From Mansonella perstans (Eukaryota; Nematoda; Chromadorea; Rhabditida; Onchocercidae), in the NCBI GenBank assembly GCA_037074765.1, contig JBAMDO010000015.1, positions 186,001 through 250,000 of the forward strand: a stretch of DNA of 64,000 nucleotides. The letters run 5' to 3'. Shown here piece after piece: positions 39,001 through 51,500 of the stretch. Position 1 is the first letter of the stretch, and every line of letters starts with the position of its first letter. The notes beneath the pieces were generated by a model. That model did no database searches, was not told where the DNA came from, and saw only the letters and a list, made by a program, of their open reading frames with translations. The position numbers were made by a program, and so were the translations under genes.

Positions 39001-42000
39001 AATTTTCCTAATAAAGCAGCTAAAGCATATCCATTGTTCCAGCTAAATTTTATTTGGAAATTCATATCGCATTTGTTTTTTTTAGTCGGAAGTTTGAAAA
39101 AAAGCAAAAAAACATGTAAATTCCCAATAAAGTAAATTACCACTCCAGGAAATTGAAAATATGTAAATGATATGCACGAAGAGCTTGGTGACAGAACCTC
39201 CATAGCTTGTATCTGCAAATTCACGAATTGACTTCAAATAATTTCTGATAATTTCCATTTGAAAACGGCACAAGTATTAACCTAATATATTTGAATCCAA
39301 AATAGATAATAAAGGAATAAAATACCTTTTAACATATGTTTCACTGACACAATCGGCTACTTTAGCAGCTCGCAGCGGCAGGGCCTGATTCGTTTCCACA
39401 TTTCGCGGATTATCCGTATCAATCAGGTGACTTATTTCATGTGGCTGTACTGCCATTTCAAGACTAACATAACGCGTTCGTGGATCAATCGTATACTGTG
39501 GAAAACATATTTGCATGCTGTTTTTATAATAAGAACTAAATTCCTACTACTAATCTTTCCATCCCGTAAAAAAAACAGAATGTCCTAGACATTTCAACTT
39601 TTTAAAGTAACTCAACTGCTACCGCATACACGATTTTTCTATATATACAGTAATCAATAGACAGAAAATGGAAAAAACTGGACAGATAAGGAAACTGAAA
39701 GAACTTTAGGACATACTTTATGTGTCTGTTTATGCAGATTATCTGGTTTCGCTTGCGCCAATAGCCTATAAACACTTTCACGCTCAGCGAGAAGTACCAT
39801 CAAACCTTGCATATTCAGACCATAAGCTCTTAACATCCAAATCGCATCGAAGACACCCAAAAATCCTCGCGCACATCCTGAGCCTGTAGGCCAGAAAGGC
39901 TGCAATTGGACATTCTTTCAATTTTTTCCAAACCCACTTTTCTCTATATCGACGTAAATACAGATTACAAATCTCGTAAAGAAAACAGTTTGCAATATTC
40001 AACAATAATAAAAAACTGCTCCCAACTTGCATTCTACCAGCAAGTCACTGAAATTTCCAACCTTTTACTACATTTACTCGGCAATATTAAGTTTTTCAAA
40101 CAGCATATATTAATAATCACTATTTAATTACTTACTTTCGAACAAATTTATTTGGAAAATGCAACTCGGATTTATGTAAGGATGCATCTTGCGTGCAGCC
40201 GTGTCAACAGCTGATATAATACACTGTGTGAATAGAGAGTTTTGACGACTTATCATAAATTTAGTTCTAAAGCACCAGTAATATTTACAAAAAATTTACT
40301 ATTTCTGGAATGCATTAGTTTCTTTGCACAAGTTGAAAAGTCTTACTTCGTGTAAACTGTCTCCGACAATCGACATTATTAATCGTCGATCATGTCGTTC
40401 GACAAGCCGTACCGAACACTGGGCCGAAAATAACGATGTAAAATCAAACATAGCAACATCTTCATTATTGTTGTGATTCCGTGCATATTTTAAATTGGGA
40501 AGGTTACCACCAGTAGCGAAATCAGCTGCCGTTGCCGCATAATCGCAAAGTTTTCCCTGAAAAAGTTTGAAGAACTAATCAACAAAACTGTCAATTACAC
40601 GAGGGATAGATAACAAATAATATAATACCTGGTTTATATTATTAGGCGATAAAAGAAGCGACACATCTTCATTGTCCTGTAAACGAAATAATAACATCGC
40701 GAATAATGAACAGCGAATGGTAAACTCTGGAAGTGAACCCTCAATCCCATAACATTTGATTTAGGTTACAACAAACCTCCATAATAACACCTCTTTCCAA
40801 CAGGCTTTGTTTTTTAGCACACATGACAAAATAGTGCGTTTCATCTTTATAATAAACGATATTCTCCAAATCGACACCTGTTGCATCTTTCATATCTTTG
40901 AAAAATTGTTGATTGAAAATATAAGAAACACCGCTGAAATAAAATAAAGGAACAATTAAAGATTAGAATTATATATATATATATATAAAGGTTAGTAGAT
41001 TATATTAAACTGGATTTCTGTAACAATAAGATTATTTCAATACTAGTAAGACAAAACTTCAATAGATTTTCTGAAAAGAGCAAAAAACTAGAAGTTACGA
41101 CTACGATTACGATTAGCAGAACCTTATTTCCTGCACTTTTTCTTCAGCAAGTGTACGTTGATTCACAAAATTTGCAGTTATTCCAATTGCCAATTTGCCA
41201 CGCAGTTCCCGTTTGGGAAAGCCTGAAGATAAAACTTCCTTTTGATGGATTAGACTGCTTAGGCCGATAAACTCAAATGAATACATTACAGTAAAAGTAC
41301 ACGAACAATAAATCAATAAAACCGAAAACCTGGCACTGTATTACGCTTTCCATCCGCACCAATTAGAGCATCAAAGATGAAATCCGATAGAATATGTCCT
41401 GCAGGACAAAATTCTGCCCGCCATCCTTCCACTATAACAATATTTTAATCAAAAATAATTCACTGTGAAAAGTGTAAAACCAAATCACGAAATATATTTA
41501 AAAACGGAAAAAAGCAGCTTCCTTCGACTATCATTCATTTAACTTCAAATACTGAATTACCTATCCCAATCTCGTTAGGCTTAGGAAAAATCAAGCGTTG
41601 GAAAGTGACAGAATCATGTATTTGAACACCTAGAACCAGCGCAATTTTCACCAAAAATATTTGCAATTGACGTATACCTGCAGGAAAAAATCGAGTTAAT
41701 CCAACTACCAAATAATAAATGTTAAGGTCCAGTAAAAGTAAGTAACTCGAAAAATATTTCAGGAAGAAGTAGCTAAGCAAAGAAATATCGCAGTCAGAAT
41801 TACTTTAATATTTATACTCGAAAGCGATTCATTTACTCGTAAAAAAAAGAAATTTTAAATTTAAACTGATTGAATAGTAAGTTGCGGAGATATTAAAACT
41901 CTGAACCAATAAATATTACAATAAAACAGAGCTGTGAATTAAGTTCAATAAATCAAGCATTAATAACAATAAACTAACTTATATGATCGATGCTGCCGCG

Positions 42001-43470
42001 ACAAAATTTTGGATAAAATATTTTGATTCCCAAATTTTTGAGATCCTGTATAACAAATGGCCAAATATGTAAGACATTATTTCTTGAAAAACAATCGCGT
42101 TGTTCCACCAACACAACGTAAGCTCCCAGTAATGCACACTCAATTGCAGATCGTAAACCGCATGGTCCTTAAAGGCTTTGAATTCTACATTACGATTCTT
42201 GTGTTGCTATAAATTGAACTGAATAAATTAAGAATGTTCGTAAGTATTCATAATATTTTTAATGATTCGTAAGTATTCGTAATATTTTCAATAAATTTCG
42301 CTAATATTTATTGCTATTAGGAAAAAAATAAATTTCAAATTGAAGTAACCTAATCCAATACAAAAATATTTGATAGAATTTAGTTATTGGATGAAATTAA
42401 AAATTTCTTGAAAAAAGTTTTTAAAATCCAACCAGCTCCAATGATGAGTACACTTAAACGTTCACATGCTTTTTGGTGACAATACTCTCTCTGTTCGGCT
42501 CGTTTTTCCAGCAGTGACCATAGCTTCTTCGCACGCCAATCGTTCAGTACTGTTTTCAACCTGTAGATAAATTTAATTCAAAATATCGAGATCAAATCAA
42601 ATATTTTCATCACTCTCTCCTCTCCAATTGATAAATTCATAAAATTTTTGAATTTTCAGCTTCATTTGACATTAATCAAAAAAAAAATATTTGACAGTGA
42701 TTTATAAAAAAACAGAATACACTTTACAGTTCGTAGAACTAATAATCTATTTAAAACTTAAAAATTCTTAAAAATTCAGTCAGATCAGGTGTATATGATC
42801 TGTTAGTGAATAACTAGGAAGTCAAAAAACCTTACCACCATATGTTTTGGTGAACTTACTTTCTTGACCTTTGACTTTATTTGTTACAAAACTAATGGCT
42901 AATGAATGATTCTTTCAGTTCATTTTCACAGCTTCTACAGATATGCCATTCTACCAGTAAAAAAGCTATAATCAACCATTATCAGCTATATCTTATCTCC
43001 CGTTATCAACTTTCCACATAATTCTTTCTGCTACAATGCCAATTCCTTTTTCTGCTTTTTCATAGGCTCATAAAAAATTAAAATAAATTATTGGAAAAAT
43101 AATCACAATTTTAATTGATAACAATAGTTGACAATCTGATGAAAAATCTTAGTGTAAAATGAAAACAAAATTAAAGTAAATTAAGCAAACAAAAATAATT
43201 TTTTGCTAAAATTAAGCAAATTTTTATTTTACATTATCGAATTTAATTCATAATAATTAATCATAAATGAAAAAAAAAAATAATAATCAAAAAAAAAAAT
43301 TAATAATCAAAAAAATAATTGATTACTGATAATTATTGATACCTTCTGAAAACATTGAAATTATCATATGGATCAATATCCAGCAAGGCGCATAGTTGAG
43401 CGAAAAGTTGTTGAATTTTAATAAGATTTGTAGCTGAGACAAAAGCGTCAAATAATCTATTAGCATCCAT
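30020..43470 (-). CDS. MICAL: MICAL: [F-actin]-monooxygenase with FAD, CH, LIM and bMERB domains
   Basis: A 13.4 kb multi-exon gene with the complete domain order of animal MICAL. The first exon (43343-43470) begins [10 protein letters not shown]. The FAD monooxygenase follows: [13 protein letters not shown] split by an intron (42.45/42.18 kb), [29 protein letters not shown], then [12 protein letters not shown] (41.37 kb). The CH domain lies at 39.25-38.6 kb ([21 protein letters not shown], then KKEFGIEPP). The LIM domain is at 36.2-35.7 kb: [16 protein letters not shown], then RFFCMQH after a splice. Acidic, low-complexity linkers fill 35-32 kb. The bMERB helices are at 31.24-30.39 kb ([29 protein letters not shown]). 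MICAL oxidises actin methionines and depolymerises filaments downstream of semaphorin-plexin signalling; bMERB binds Rab8-family GTPases. The C-terminus ([14 protein letters not shown], stop at 30020) was chosen because it keeps the AG|A splice phase. Confidence 0.93.
33644..33674. repeat. Perfect 13-bp inverted repeat in a MICAL intron
   Basis: The arms are 33644-33656 and 33662-33674 with a 5-nt loop (GTATA). It lies in an intron between the bMERB and LIM exons. Confidence 0.85.
35382..35421. repeat. Perfect 18-bp inverted repeat in a MICAL intron
   Basis: The arms are 35382-35399 and 35404-35421 with a 4-nt loop (CATA), and every position pairs. It lies in an intron near the LIM exons. 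In RNA it would fold into a stable hairpin. Confidence 0.9.
40966..40988. repeat. AT dinucleotide microsatellite in a MICAL intron
   Basis: About nine to ten TA units lie in the intron between FAD-domain exons of MICAL. Copy number is probably variable. Confidence 0.7.
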
Positions 43471-43868
43471 ACATACTGTAAAACATTATTGACGTACACG
43501 TAAATATCATTTTGATAGATTTGACGATTAGATTTTGCTTTTTGTTTAGTAGTATAAATGATAATAACGCATAACTTCTACGTTAAATTAAACGTGAACG
43601 TCTATCTGCTTAATACTTAAAGATATATATAATAATACAACGCCTAGTTGGTTTTTCGGTGGCACTCGTAAAAGTAATTTATCAAATGATTCTAATCATT
43701 ATTGTAACACTGAAAAGGATTGCAATTCTTTTTTTTTGCAACAGGTCGTTTAGAAATCAAAGATCATACCGTAATGAATCATCATCTCTTAATGAAATTT
43801 TTGTATGTCGATAAATGAAGTTAAAAAAAGAGCAAATTATTTTGTAAATTTAATTAAATTTTTCCTAT

Positions 43869-43973
43869 CACTCACTCACTCACTCACTCTCTCTCTTTCT
43901 CTTAAATGAAATAGTTTAAAGCATCTAATATCTCTAAGCAAAAATCTCTTTCTCTCTCTCTCTTTATTTGCAA
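43869..43973. repeat. CACT/CT simple repeats upstream of MICAL
   Basis: Several CACT tetranucleotide units run into CT repeats, with a second CT tract at about 43949-43964. The pyrimidine strand is the plus strand, so MICAL transcripts would read GA if it lies in the 5' UTR. Confidence 0.7.
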
Positions 43974-46085
43974 ATTTGCAGAACAAAACTAAATTGATAC
44001 ATTTTAAGTTTTATCAATGGAGAAATTAAACTGTTAATATTATTTCTATCTTTAAAAATTTTTAAATGAAACTTTCTAAAGTTTATTTAAATTTTCTAAA
44101 GTTTAAGGTTTTTAAAGTTTAAAATTTTTCTAAAGTTTTTAAAATTTAATAAACTTCTATTGAAGCTTACACTGATGGAATATTAGAAAAGAGGAAAATT
44201 TGAAAAAAAATTTAATTATATTATATAAATTTAAAAAAAAAAAAAAAGCTTGAAATGTGTGATTTCTATGAGCAAAATTTCAATCATATATTTTCAATTC
44301 AATTGTACAATTTTCATTGATAAAAATTAAAATTAAAAAGCAATGAAATAGTTGTGCCTATGAATGTTCGCCTTTCCATCGAGTACATCCCGATAATGTG
44401 TTTCGCTACAGCACACACATTTTGATGACTTTTAAATCAACTCCCATTTGTCGTTTCTAAATGTGTATTAAAAAAGTGTTGAAAAGATATTCAACGAAAA
44501 GAGGATGAAAGGAAGGAAGGCGTAAAAGAGAAAGAACCGTTATTAGTGTTCAATTGTCAAATGCATAAGAGGAGGTTACGCACTTCTATATTTGTCACTT
44601 GTAAATGCACTCGTACGTCAAATGTTTTCATAAAGTAGGACCACAAACTAGGCCAAATAACACATTTATAAAAATTCTAACTTGAAGAACAACGATGCAA
44701 GGGTTATTCACAGCAATTTTGCCCTCTTCTCTTCAATTCTCGGTAATAATAATGAAAGTATTAATTATCACAAAAGACATCACCTTTTACAATTAAGAAA
44801 CAAATTTGTTATTTAAATGATTAGGTCACTGTTACGCAAATTGAAAATATCTTTTTTCAAATGTTTTAATCAAATTCCATTTTGATGAAATGTCATAAAT
44901 TCGTAGTTTAAATTCATTTCAAATTGATAAAGCAATGAAATTGTCCTTATCCAATATATAAACATTATCTTCTATCTCTTCTTTCTTTTCCTTCCATTTT
45001 TGAACAATAAAAAATCGATCAGTTTTTTTTTTTTTTTTTTTATTTCTCATTTACTGATGGAATTCGATGACTATTAATATCCAGATAATGAGAATCGGAA
45101 GTTAATCAAATTAATTGACCTTTGAATTGATTTATTAAAACTATAAAAAATGATGAAAATATAAAATTTGGAATGGAAATGCGTTGATAAAAATTTATAT
45201 CAAAACATACATCATACATTTAAAATAATGAAAAAATGTGAACTACATTGAAAGAAAAAAGATTTGGTGCGAAATGATTGAAACAAATCCGAATTATATC
45301 TTGCATCATCAATCATTTTATGATACATTTGGTAATGAACAGCTTCTTAAAATTTTCTCCAAAAATTTCATTTTCTTCCATGAAATTATCTGGGAATTTG
45401 AGAAAGAATTTTTATTCCGGAATTATTTTTGTTGTTCATTGATTTCCAAAATATTTGTATTGAAATGAAAAATGGTACTGTAGTGATTCCTCAAGTTGGC
45501 GCTATGATTACCAGAAACGAATGGCAATAGGAATATATCTGATGTCAAATATCTCATAAATTAGATTCACCAGAGCTGTTCATTACCAAAAAGTTCATTA
45601 CTTAACTGGTAAATCATCAAACGAACTCTGCACATCTTTTTCTGGCGAAGCCAATAGAATAGAAACTTCGGCCTTGAATAGAGGACACAAATTACGTGTC
45701 TTCTATTTAAATACTTAAAAAAATCATAGTGGAATGCTAAAAGTATATACTTGGGATGATAACGTAAGATACGTAGATATACAAAGCGCAACCAATCAGA
45801 CAACAAAGCCCTCGTGCGTCTCACCATTGAATCATTTCACAAAAATTTTCAACATTTATCCCAACTGCACCTTTCAAATTCAATCTCAAGCTCAGAATTG
45901 AAAAAATAATTTTGCGAAATTGATCGTATTATGTGCATATAACAGTATCAGTTTGATCTTTAGAAACTTAAGAGAAGGTTAATTTCAATCGAAGTTTTTT
46001 TTTTTTTTTTGCTAACATCATCACTTCCAGGAATAATTAAAAGCAATGAAAAACTAAATCTGCCTGGAGTATACATATCAGTAAA

Positions 46086-46149
46086 GTTACAAATACCAAA
46101 CTGATATAAAGAAATCTGTTACAAATACCAAACTGATATAAAGAAATCT
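46086..46149. repeat. Exact tandem duplication, period 32 bp
   Basis: The two copies at 46086-46117 and 46118-46149 are identical in every base I compared. This indicates a recent duplication. Confidence 0.9.
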
Positions 46150-47123
46150 ATGCCTCATGTTCATTTTCAACCACCTAGATGAAATTCCCTTAACTTACAC
46201 TAATCGTGGAAACTTGCTTTTTTGACAGTCGAAATTTTGGGAATTATTGCAGATTTTGGTGATTATGGATATTAATTGCAAATTTATAACTTTTTAAGAC
46301 AGATTCTAATTTGTTATGAAAGCAATGCAATGAATCCTCGTTGTCCGAAATTGTGCAGAAAAAAAGTTGCAAACATTTGAAAGTTCTGAAAATAGGCAAC
46401 TGCATGAGGTATGCATTTGTAAGAATTTCAGAATTGTTCGGGACATTTTCCAGTGTCGGTAGTTACAGATAAAGAAGTGTAAAGCAGCTGTAGCTGAGCA
46501 ACTGTCGTTGCAGATACGCAATAACAGAACTAAATATTTCATATCCAAAAATTAGTTTAATGTGTAATTCGTTCTTTTAAACTGTTCTGCTTCAGTAATG
46601 GATATCTTTTTTACAGAAATGAAATGATTCAGAGAGAAAATAAATCACTGCGAAAAAAACGCTTGCGTTGTAACATAAACAGATAGATGTGAGACAAATA
46701 TCCGTGCTGAAATTTGATGATAGAAAGGGATAAATGAAGAAGATATTTAATTTCTTAAATTTAAATTATTGATTAAGACTTGAGAGAGCTCGCAAATGCA
46801 TTAGCACAGATGGTCATTATCTTGAGATATCTGTCAGTTTGGAATACAATTGGAATTCCGATTTCTGGTAATAAATTAGCATAATTATGATTTTTCCATA
46901 TATTAAAAAAATGAACATACTGCAACTAAAGATAAACGATTCATAAGAGGAAATATTTCATTCCTCTTCATAAATACTTATTTTCATCAGTTTAATAGAT
47001 GAATGGATTGTGTGATTCTGGAATTAGACTGAAGCATATTTGGCACCTAAGAGTTCCAAATAGATTTGAAGAATTGACAATTCTCCTGTTTCAATAGTTT
47101 CATATCCTGAAAAACTCATTGTC

Positions 47124-47189
47124 TTTTGCTAGTATAGAACACTAAACCTCCAAGGATTTTGCTAGTGTAGAATATTAAACCTCCAAGGA
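47124..47189. repeat. Tandem duplication, period 33 bp
   Basis: The copies at 47124-47156 and 47157-47189 share a TTTTGCTAGT start and a TAAACCTCCAAGGA end, with a few differences. Confidence 0.88.
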
Positions 47190-47467
47190 ATAAATCTTTA
47201 GCTCTTTGGTTCTTTGATTGCACATTTTATATTGCAGGATTGTTGGTGCACAAAGAAGAAAAGAACCAGATGATAACATTTGACCTCAACATGGGTACAT
47301 AGATAGATATGAGGGAAGAATAATTACGAGGATAATGGTTAGTACAAATCAACTTTGATAGCTCGGGAAGGTACGAAAGCATTGCAAACAAATCTTTTGT
47401 GTTTGTATATTGGAAAACAAACAAACCAGTGCATTCATCCATTAATACATTGTACTGGTAAGGGGAT

Positions 47468-47640
47468 TAAATTTTTGCTGGATGATTACTCCCGCAGAGA
47501 ATTAAATGAGTAAATCCCCAAAAAGTCCCTAAATTTTGGTGGATGGTTACTCCCGTAGAGTATTAAATGAATAAATCCCCAACAAGTCCCTAAATTTTGG
47601 TGGATGGTTACTCCTGCAGAGAAGTAAATGAGTAAATTCT
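47468..47640. repeat. Tandem repeat, period 61-62 bp, about 2.8 copies
   Basis: The units start at 47468, 47530 and 47591, each with TAAATTTT followed by TTACTCC and AAATGA.TAAAT. The third unit is truncated and the copies have diverged slightly. Confidence 0.88.
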
Positions 47641-48564
47641 AAATCTATTGCACAGATTGTTTCAGCTGATAGTAAGCAATCTGTGAGAAGTATGACTGAC
47701 TTTCATGCCTTCAGGTAATCCTTTCAAACAAGCATTTGCATACGGTACAGTGAATCCATTAAACACTGGCATACCGTACTGCTTCTATTCGATAACTTTA
47801 ACTTCATTCATACGAACTTTTCACTTTAGGCTCTCAGTTACCCTAGACCATGTCATGGAATTTTAAGTACCGTTCTCGAACATCTCTTTTATTGTAGGAA
47901 GTTGTTTTTGTTTTTGCAGTAAAATTACTACATGCAAACGATATATAAGCGAAAAAAAAACAATCAAGATGAAATCGAATTAAAGTAATATAATTTTGTT
48001 ATTGAATTTTGGTCATCGTATAACGGAAGTATGGCAACAAAAACTGTAGTACCAGGAATCTTATAAAGATACTACCAAAATCTCACGCCAGCCATAAATT
48101 TGTAAATTTCAAAGTTAAGATAAATTGAATTTCCCATATAACACACAGTGCAGTTTACACAGATAGTGAAAAGGCAAATTTTAAGTCCAAGAAATGAAAC
48201 AGAATAGTCATTACAAATGTAGCTAAGATTACTTTACAATGGCAGTGATACTAAATTAAATACATTATGTGCAAATGATCCAATGAAAGTTATATGATAA
48301 TCATCAGCTCTGTTGGGAATTCAACTGGTGCAAACTAAAAACTATTTGACTGTGACCGGAAAAATTTTCTTTAGGATAAGATCGCTACAATTAATAGTAG
48401 TATCAAAGTGATTTTAATTTATTACTTTCATATTAAAATCAAAAATTTGAGATTAAGAAGGGTTATAAACTGCGAAGCTAATTTTTCTCATTTTTTAAGA
48501 CAATTTGATCGAAAATATCAATATTTTCCACCCAAAAATTTTATCATGTTTAGAAAGAAAAATT

Positions 48565-51500
48565 TCACAGTTCTTTAATAAGAGCATTCAAGTGCAAAAG
48601 CATTTCATTTTTCACATATTTACAATCTAATCTTCTTAACTGTTCACCCAAAATCACCACACATGTTTCATACAAATTCTCTTCCGTACTTTTCCGCATA
48701 CTGTTGCTTTCTCGACTCGATGAACTCGAGATTTCCCTTGACGAACTTCGAAGAAGCAGTAGAAACTGGATCACCGCAGCATAACTGAAAATGTTCCTTT
48801 AAAATAAAGCTTATGTTTATAAAGAAGAGTGATTAGCAAAAATTTCACGAATTATCATAATTCGTAAAATTTTAACACATACAAATTTATCAATCTCGGT
48901 AATGTTAGAATTTTAAGGTTTTCTAATCATCTTTCAATCAACCTATGGAACACAGTAAAAAGAAAAAACTTACCAATGAATTTCGTCCTCTTTCACAGTA
49001 CTTGAAAATGGAATACAACTTTCGATTTGATTTTTGAAATAAGCAAGTACAGAGCTGTAAAAAAACATAACGAAATTTAGTTGAATGCTAACCTATCCAT
49101 ATTCATTATCCCACACATAAAACAAATCTCCCGCTTCAAAAGTAATAGGATAACCTTTAAATTTCAGGTAAGACGAATTGCTAAACATATATAATACGAA
49201 TATTTATTTTCAGTGCAATTATTGTTGAAAATTTAAACTTGTTTAAAAGGTAGAAAATAAGGGATCTTATTAATGGAAATTGAACATTAATTTTATGTCA
49301 AGATCTGAGCTTGTTATCAATAAAAAAGTGGAAAAAAATGAATTACCATCGCAACAAAGAGTTCTGCAACAATATTTCATTAACCCAGAAATTAATAACT
49401 TCATTAGCTTCCAAGCATGGATCACGTGGGCTTTGAGTAATCTAAACATATCAAATTAGTGTAAAGTAAGTGCAATTACTGACGGATTATTGGAAACTAT
49501 TTTAAAAATTCGATTTCGAAAAATTATAACTTCCAGAAATCGAGAAAGCGAATCTAAAGCAGCATTTTTTAGCTAAGGAAGTAAAATTTCAACTCTCAGA
49601 CATAAGAAAAATCAGTGTTTGCATGAAAAGAAAAGGTATCAAGTACAATACTGAAATTTTTGCAATATTTTCAATTAAACCAGTACATTTTTATTGGTTT
49701 CCAAAAATTCTTTTAAAACTAAATCAGCAATAATTTTCGCTTGCTCAGCAATTGAACTCGATGTTAACAAGCTGCAGCTGTTTAAAGTGTCACAGATGGA
49801 AAACCATGCTTCTGCTATCTTCTATAATGAATATACAGATTAAAATATCATGTTTTCAATAAAATATCATGCTTTCAATGATGCAATTTTCTCAGTTCAG
49901 TCTTTTCAGTTTGATGTTTCTTAGTTTTAGTCAGTTTGACGTTCAGTTCTTCAATACAGTTTTGATTTGAAAAATCGCACAATTTTAAGACCATTCTAAC
50001 TAAAACTAAGAAAGACTGAAACTCTTACCTCAAGATCAAAATTCCCAAAACTAGACTTTGAACAGGCGGCCAGATACTGGAAAATGGAAATCGATAAGCT
50101 TGCTATTGGTACTTCTGTCAGTTCATTATTGACAGTCTAAAATGAATTATATAACTTTCCTGTTTCTTTAATTTTTGGGATGAAAAAAAGTTTTGAAAAT
50201 GGATATCAATAAGCCTGTTGGAAAAAATAACCAACCATTGTAATAATTAAATTCCTGAACAATTCTATCACAGTTATGAGAAGCTGAGCAGCACAACGGC
50301 TGTTTTTCATATTATCAATCCACTGAACATCACACAGTTCTGTCCTGAACGTAGATGGAGGGTTATACGTTTTAAGTTGCTGCGTCCACAAATAGATGTA
50401 TGTCTGAAATGCATCTCTTTGCTCCCTATCAGTTTCCTTTCTTATTTGCAGTTAAATTAATTCCTACCTTAAAAAACAACTCCTCCTAAAGTTGAACTTC
50501 CTTAAATGATTAAAATCATCTGATATATCGCAGCCAACAAAAAAATCCTCGACAAATTTTTTTTCCAATAATTTTTGACTGCGCAAACATCTTCTACCTT
50601 GCAAACTTTGATCATCATATCCAATTGCTTATCAGTTAGATCTGTTAAAAATTGTGGCATGACTGACTCTTTTAACCATTTTATATCACTGTGTATATTT
50701 TTCAGCAGCTCTTCGTCGTCATCCTAAAAATGGAAGGAACTGTTTTGATATTTACAAACGAAAGACAGTTATTACTCTGACTTCATTCAAATTTCCAAAT
50801 TTTCTCAAATTAAGAATCGAGCCCGAGGGACTTAAGAAGTATAAATGAAAATATTATTTCAAATCGTACGATTTCAAAAGCAGTTCAATGATTGTGAAAA
50901 GCTTATTCCTCCGCACCTTGCATAAAAAAAAAAAAAAACCTTTTTACTACCAGTAAGAATCATAACAGCTAGGATGTACTGCATACGGATACCACGAATT
51001 ATATTTTCGAAAGTAAAAGTAGGGGTAGAGAATCGAAATTGATTTTGCAAAATATTTTCCAAGATCAAGTGTCGCAATGAAGTGAGAGCCTAAAAAATAA
51101 TCTGGCTTGCTCACAAAAAGAAAACTATCTTGTGTTAAAAATATTATTAGAGAGACATATTAATACAAAAAAAAAATATATTAGTACGAAAAATAATACA
51201 GAAACACACTGTTAATTTTACTCCATGCATCATTAATAACTGATTTCAGTCATTCTCACCTTACAATATTTAGAAACATAAATGGCATAGTTGTGTTCCA
51301 AATGATGCTTCATTTCTGGTTGCTTCATGATACGATCCAAATACAATAATGACTACAAATTTTATATGCTATAATTGTTCAGAAATGAAATTAAGAGGAA
51401 AAAAGGGACAATCCTGAAAGAAAAAGAAACCTTACCCGACTAAATGCATCACTGGGAAGTTTCAAATATTTACGTTTCTTCGGCGGACTATCATCGCACA

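Larger units (their letters stand above)
43471..48564. other. 5.1 kb intergenic region without a supported gene
   Basis: The region lies upstream of MICAL and downstream of CAP-G2. It holds simple-sequence tracts near 43.2 and 43.9 kb, a poly-T near 45.02 kb, three tandem duplications (46.1, 47.15 and 47.5 kb) and scattered short ORFs. The plus frame at 45238-45468 lacks an ATG at its start. The minus frame at 45567-45827 (86 codons) has an even composition but no recognisable family and no clear splice sites. The MICAL promoter should lie near 43471-44000. Confidence 0.45.

Noticed and set aside
22631..43470. Minus-strand run RING-like, membrane protein, MICAL as a nematode operon
   Set aside because: Gaps of 1.6 and 2.9 kb are far larger than typical operon spacing.
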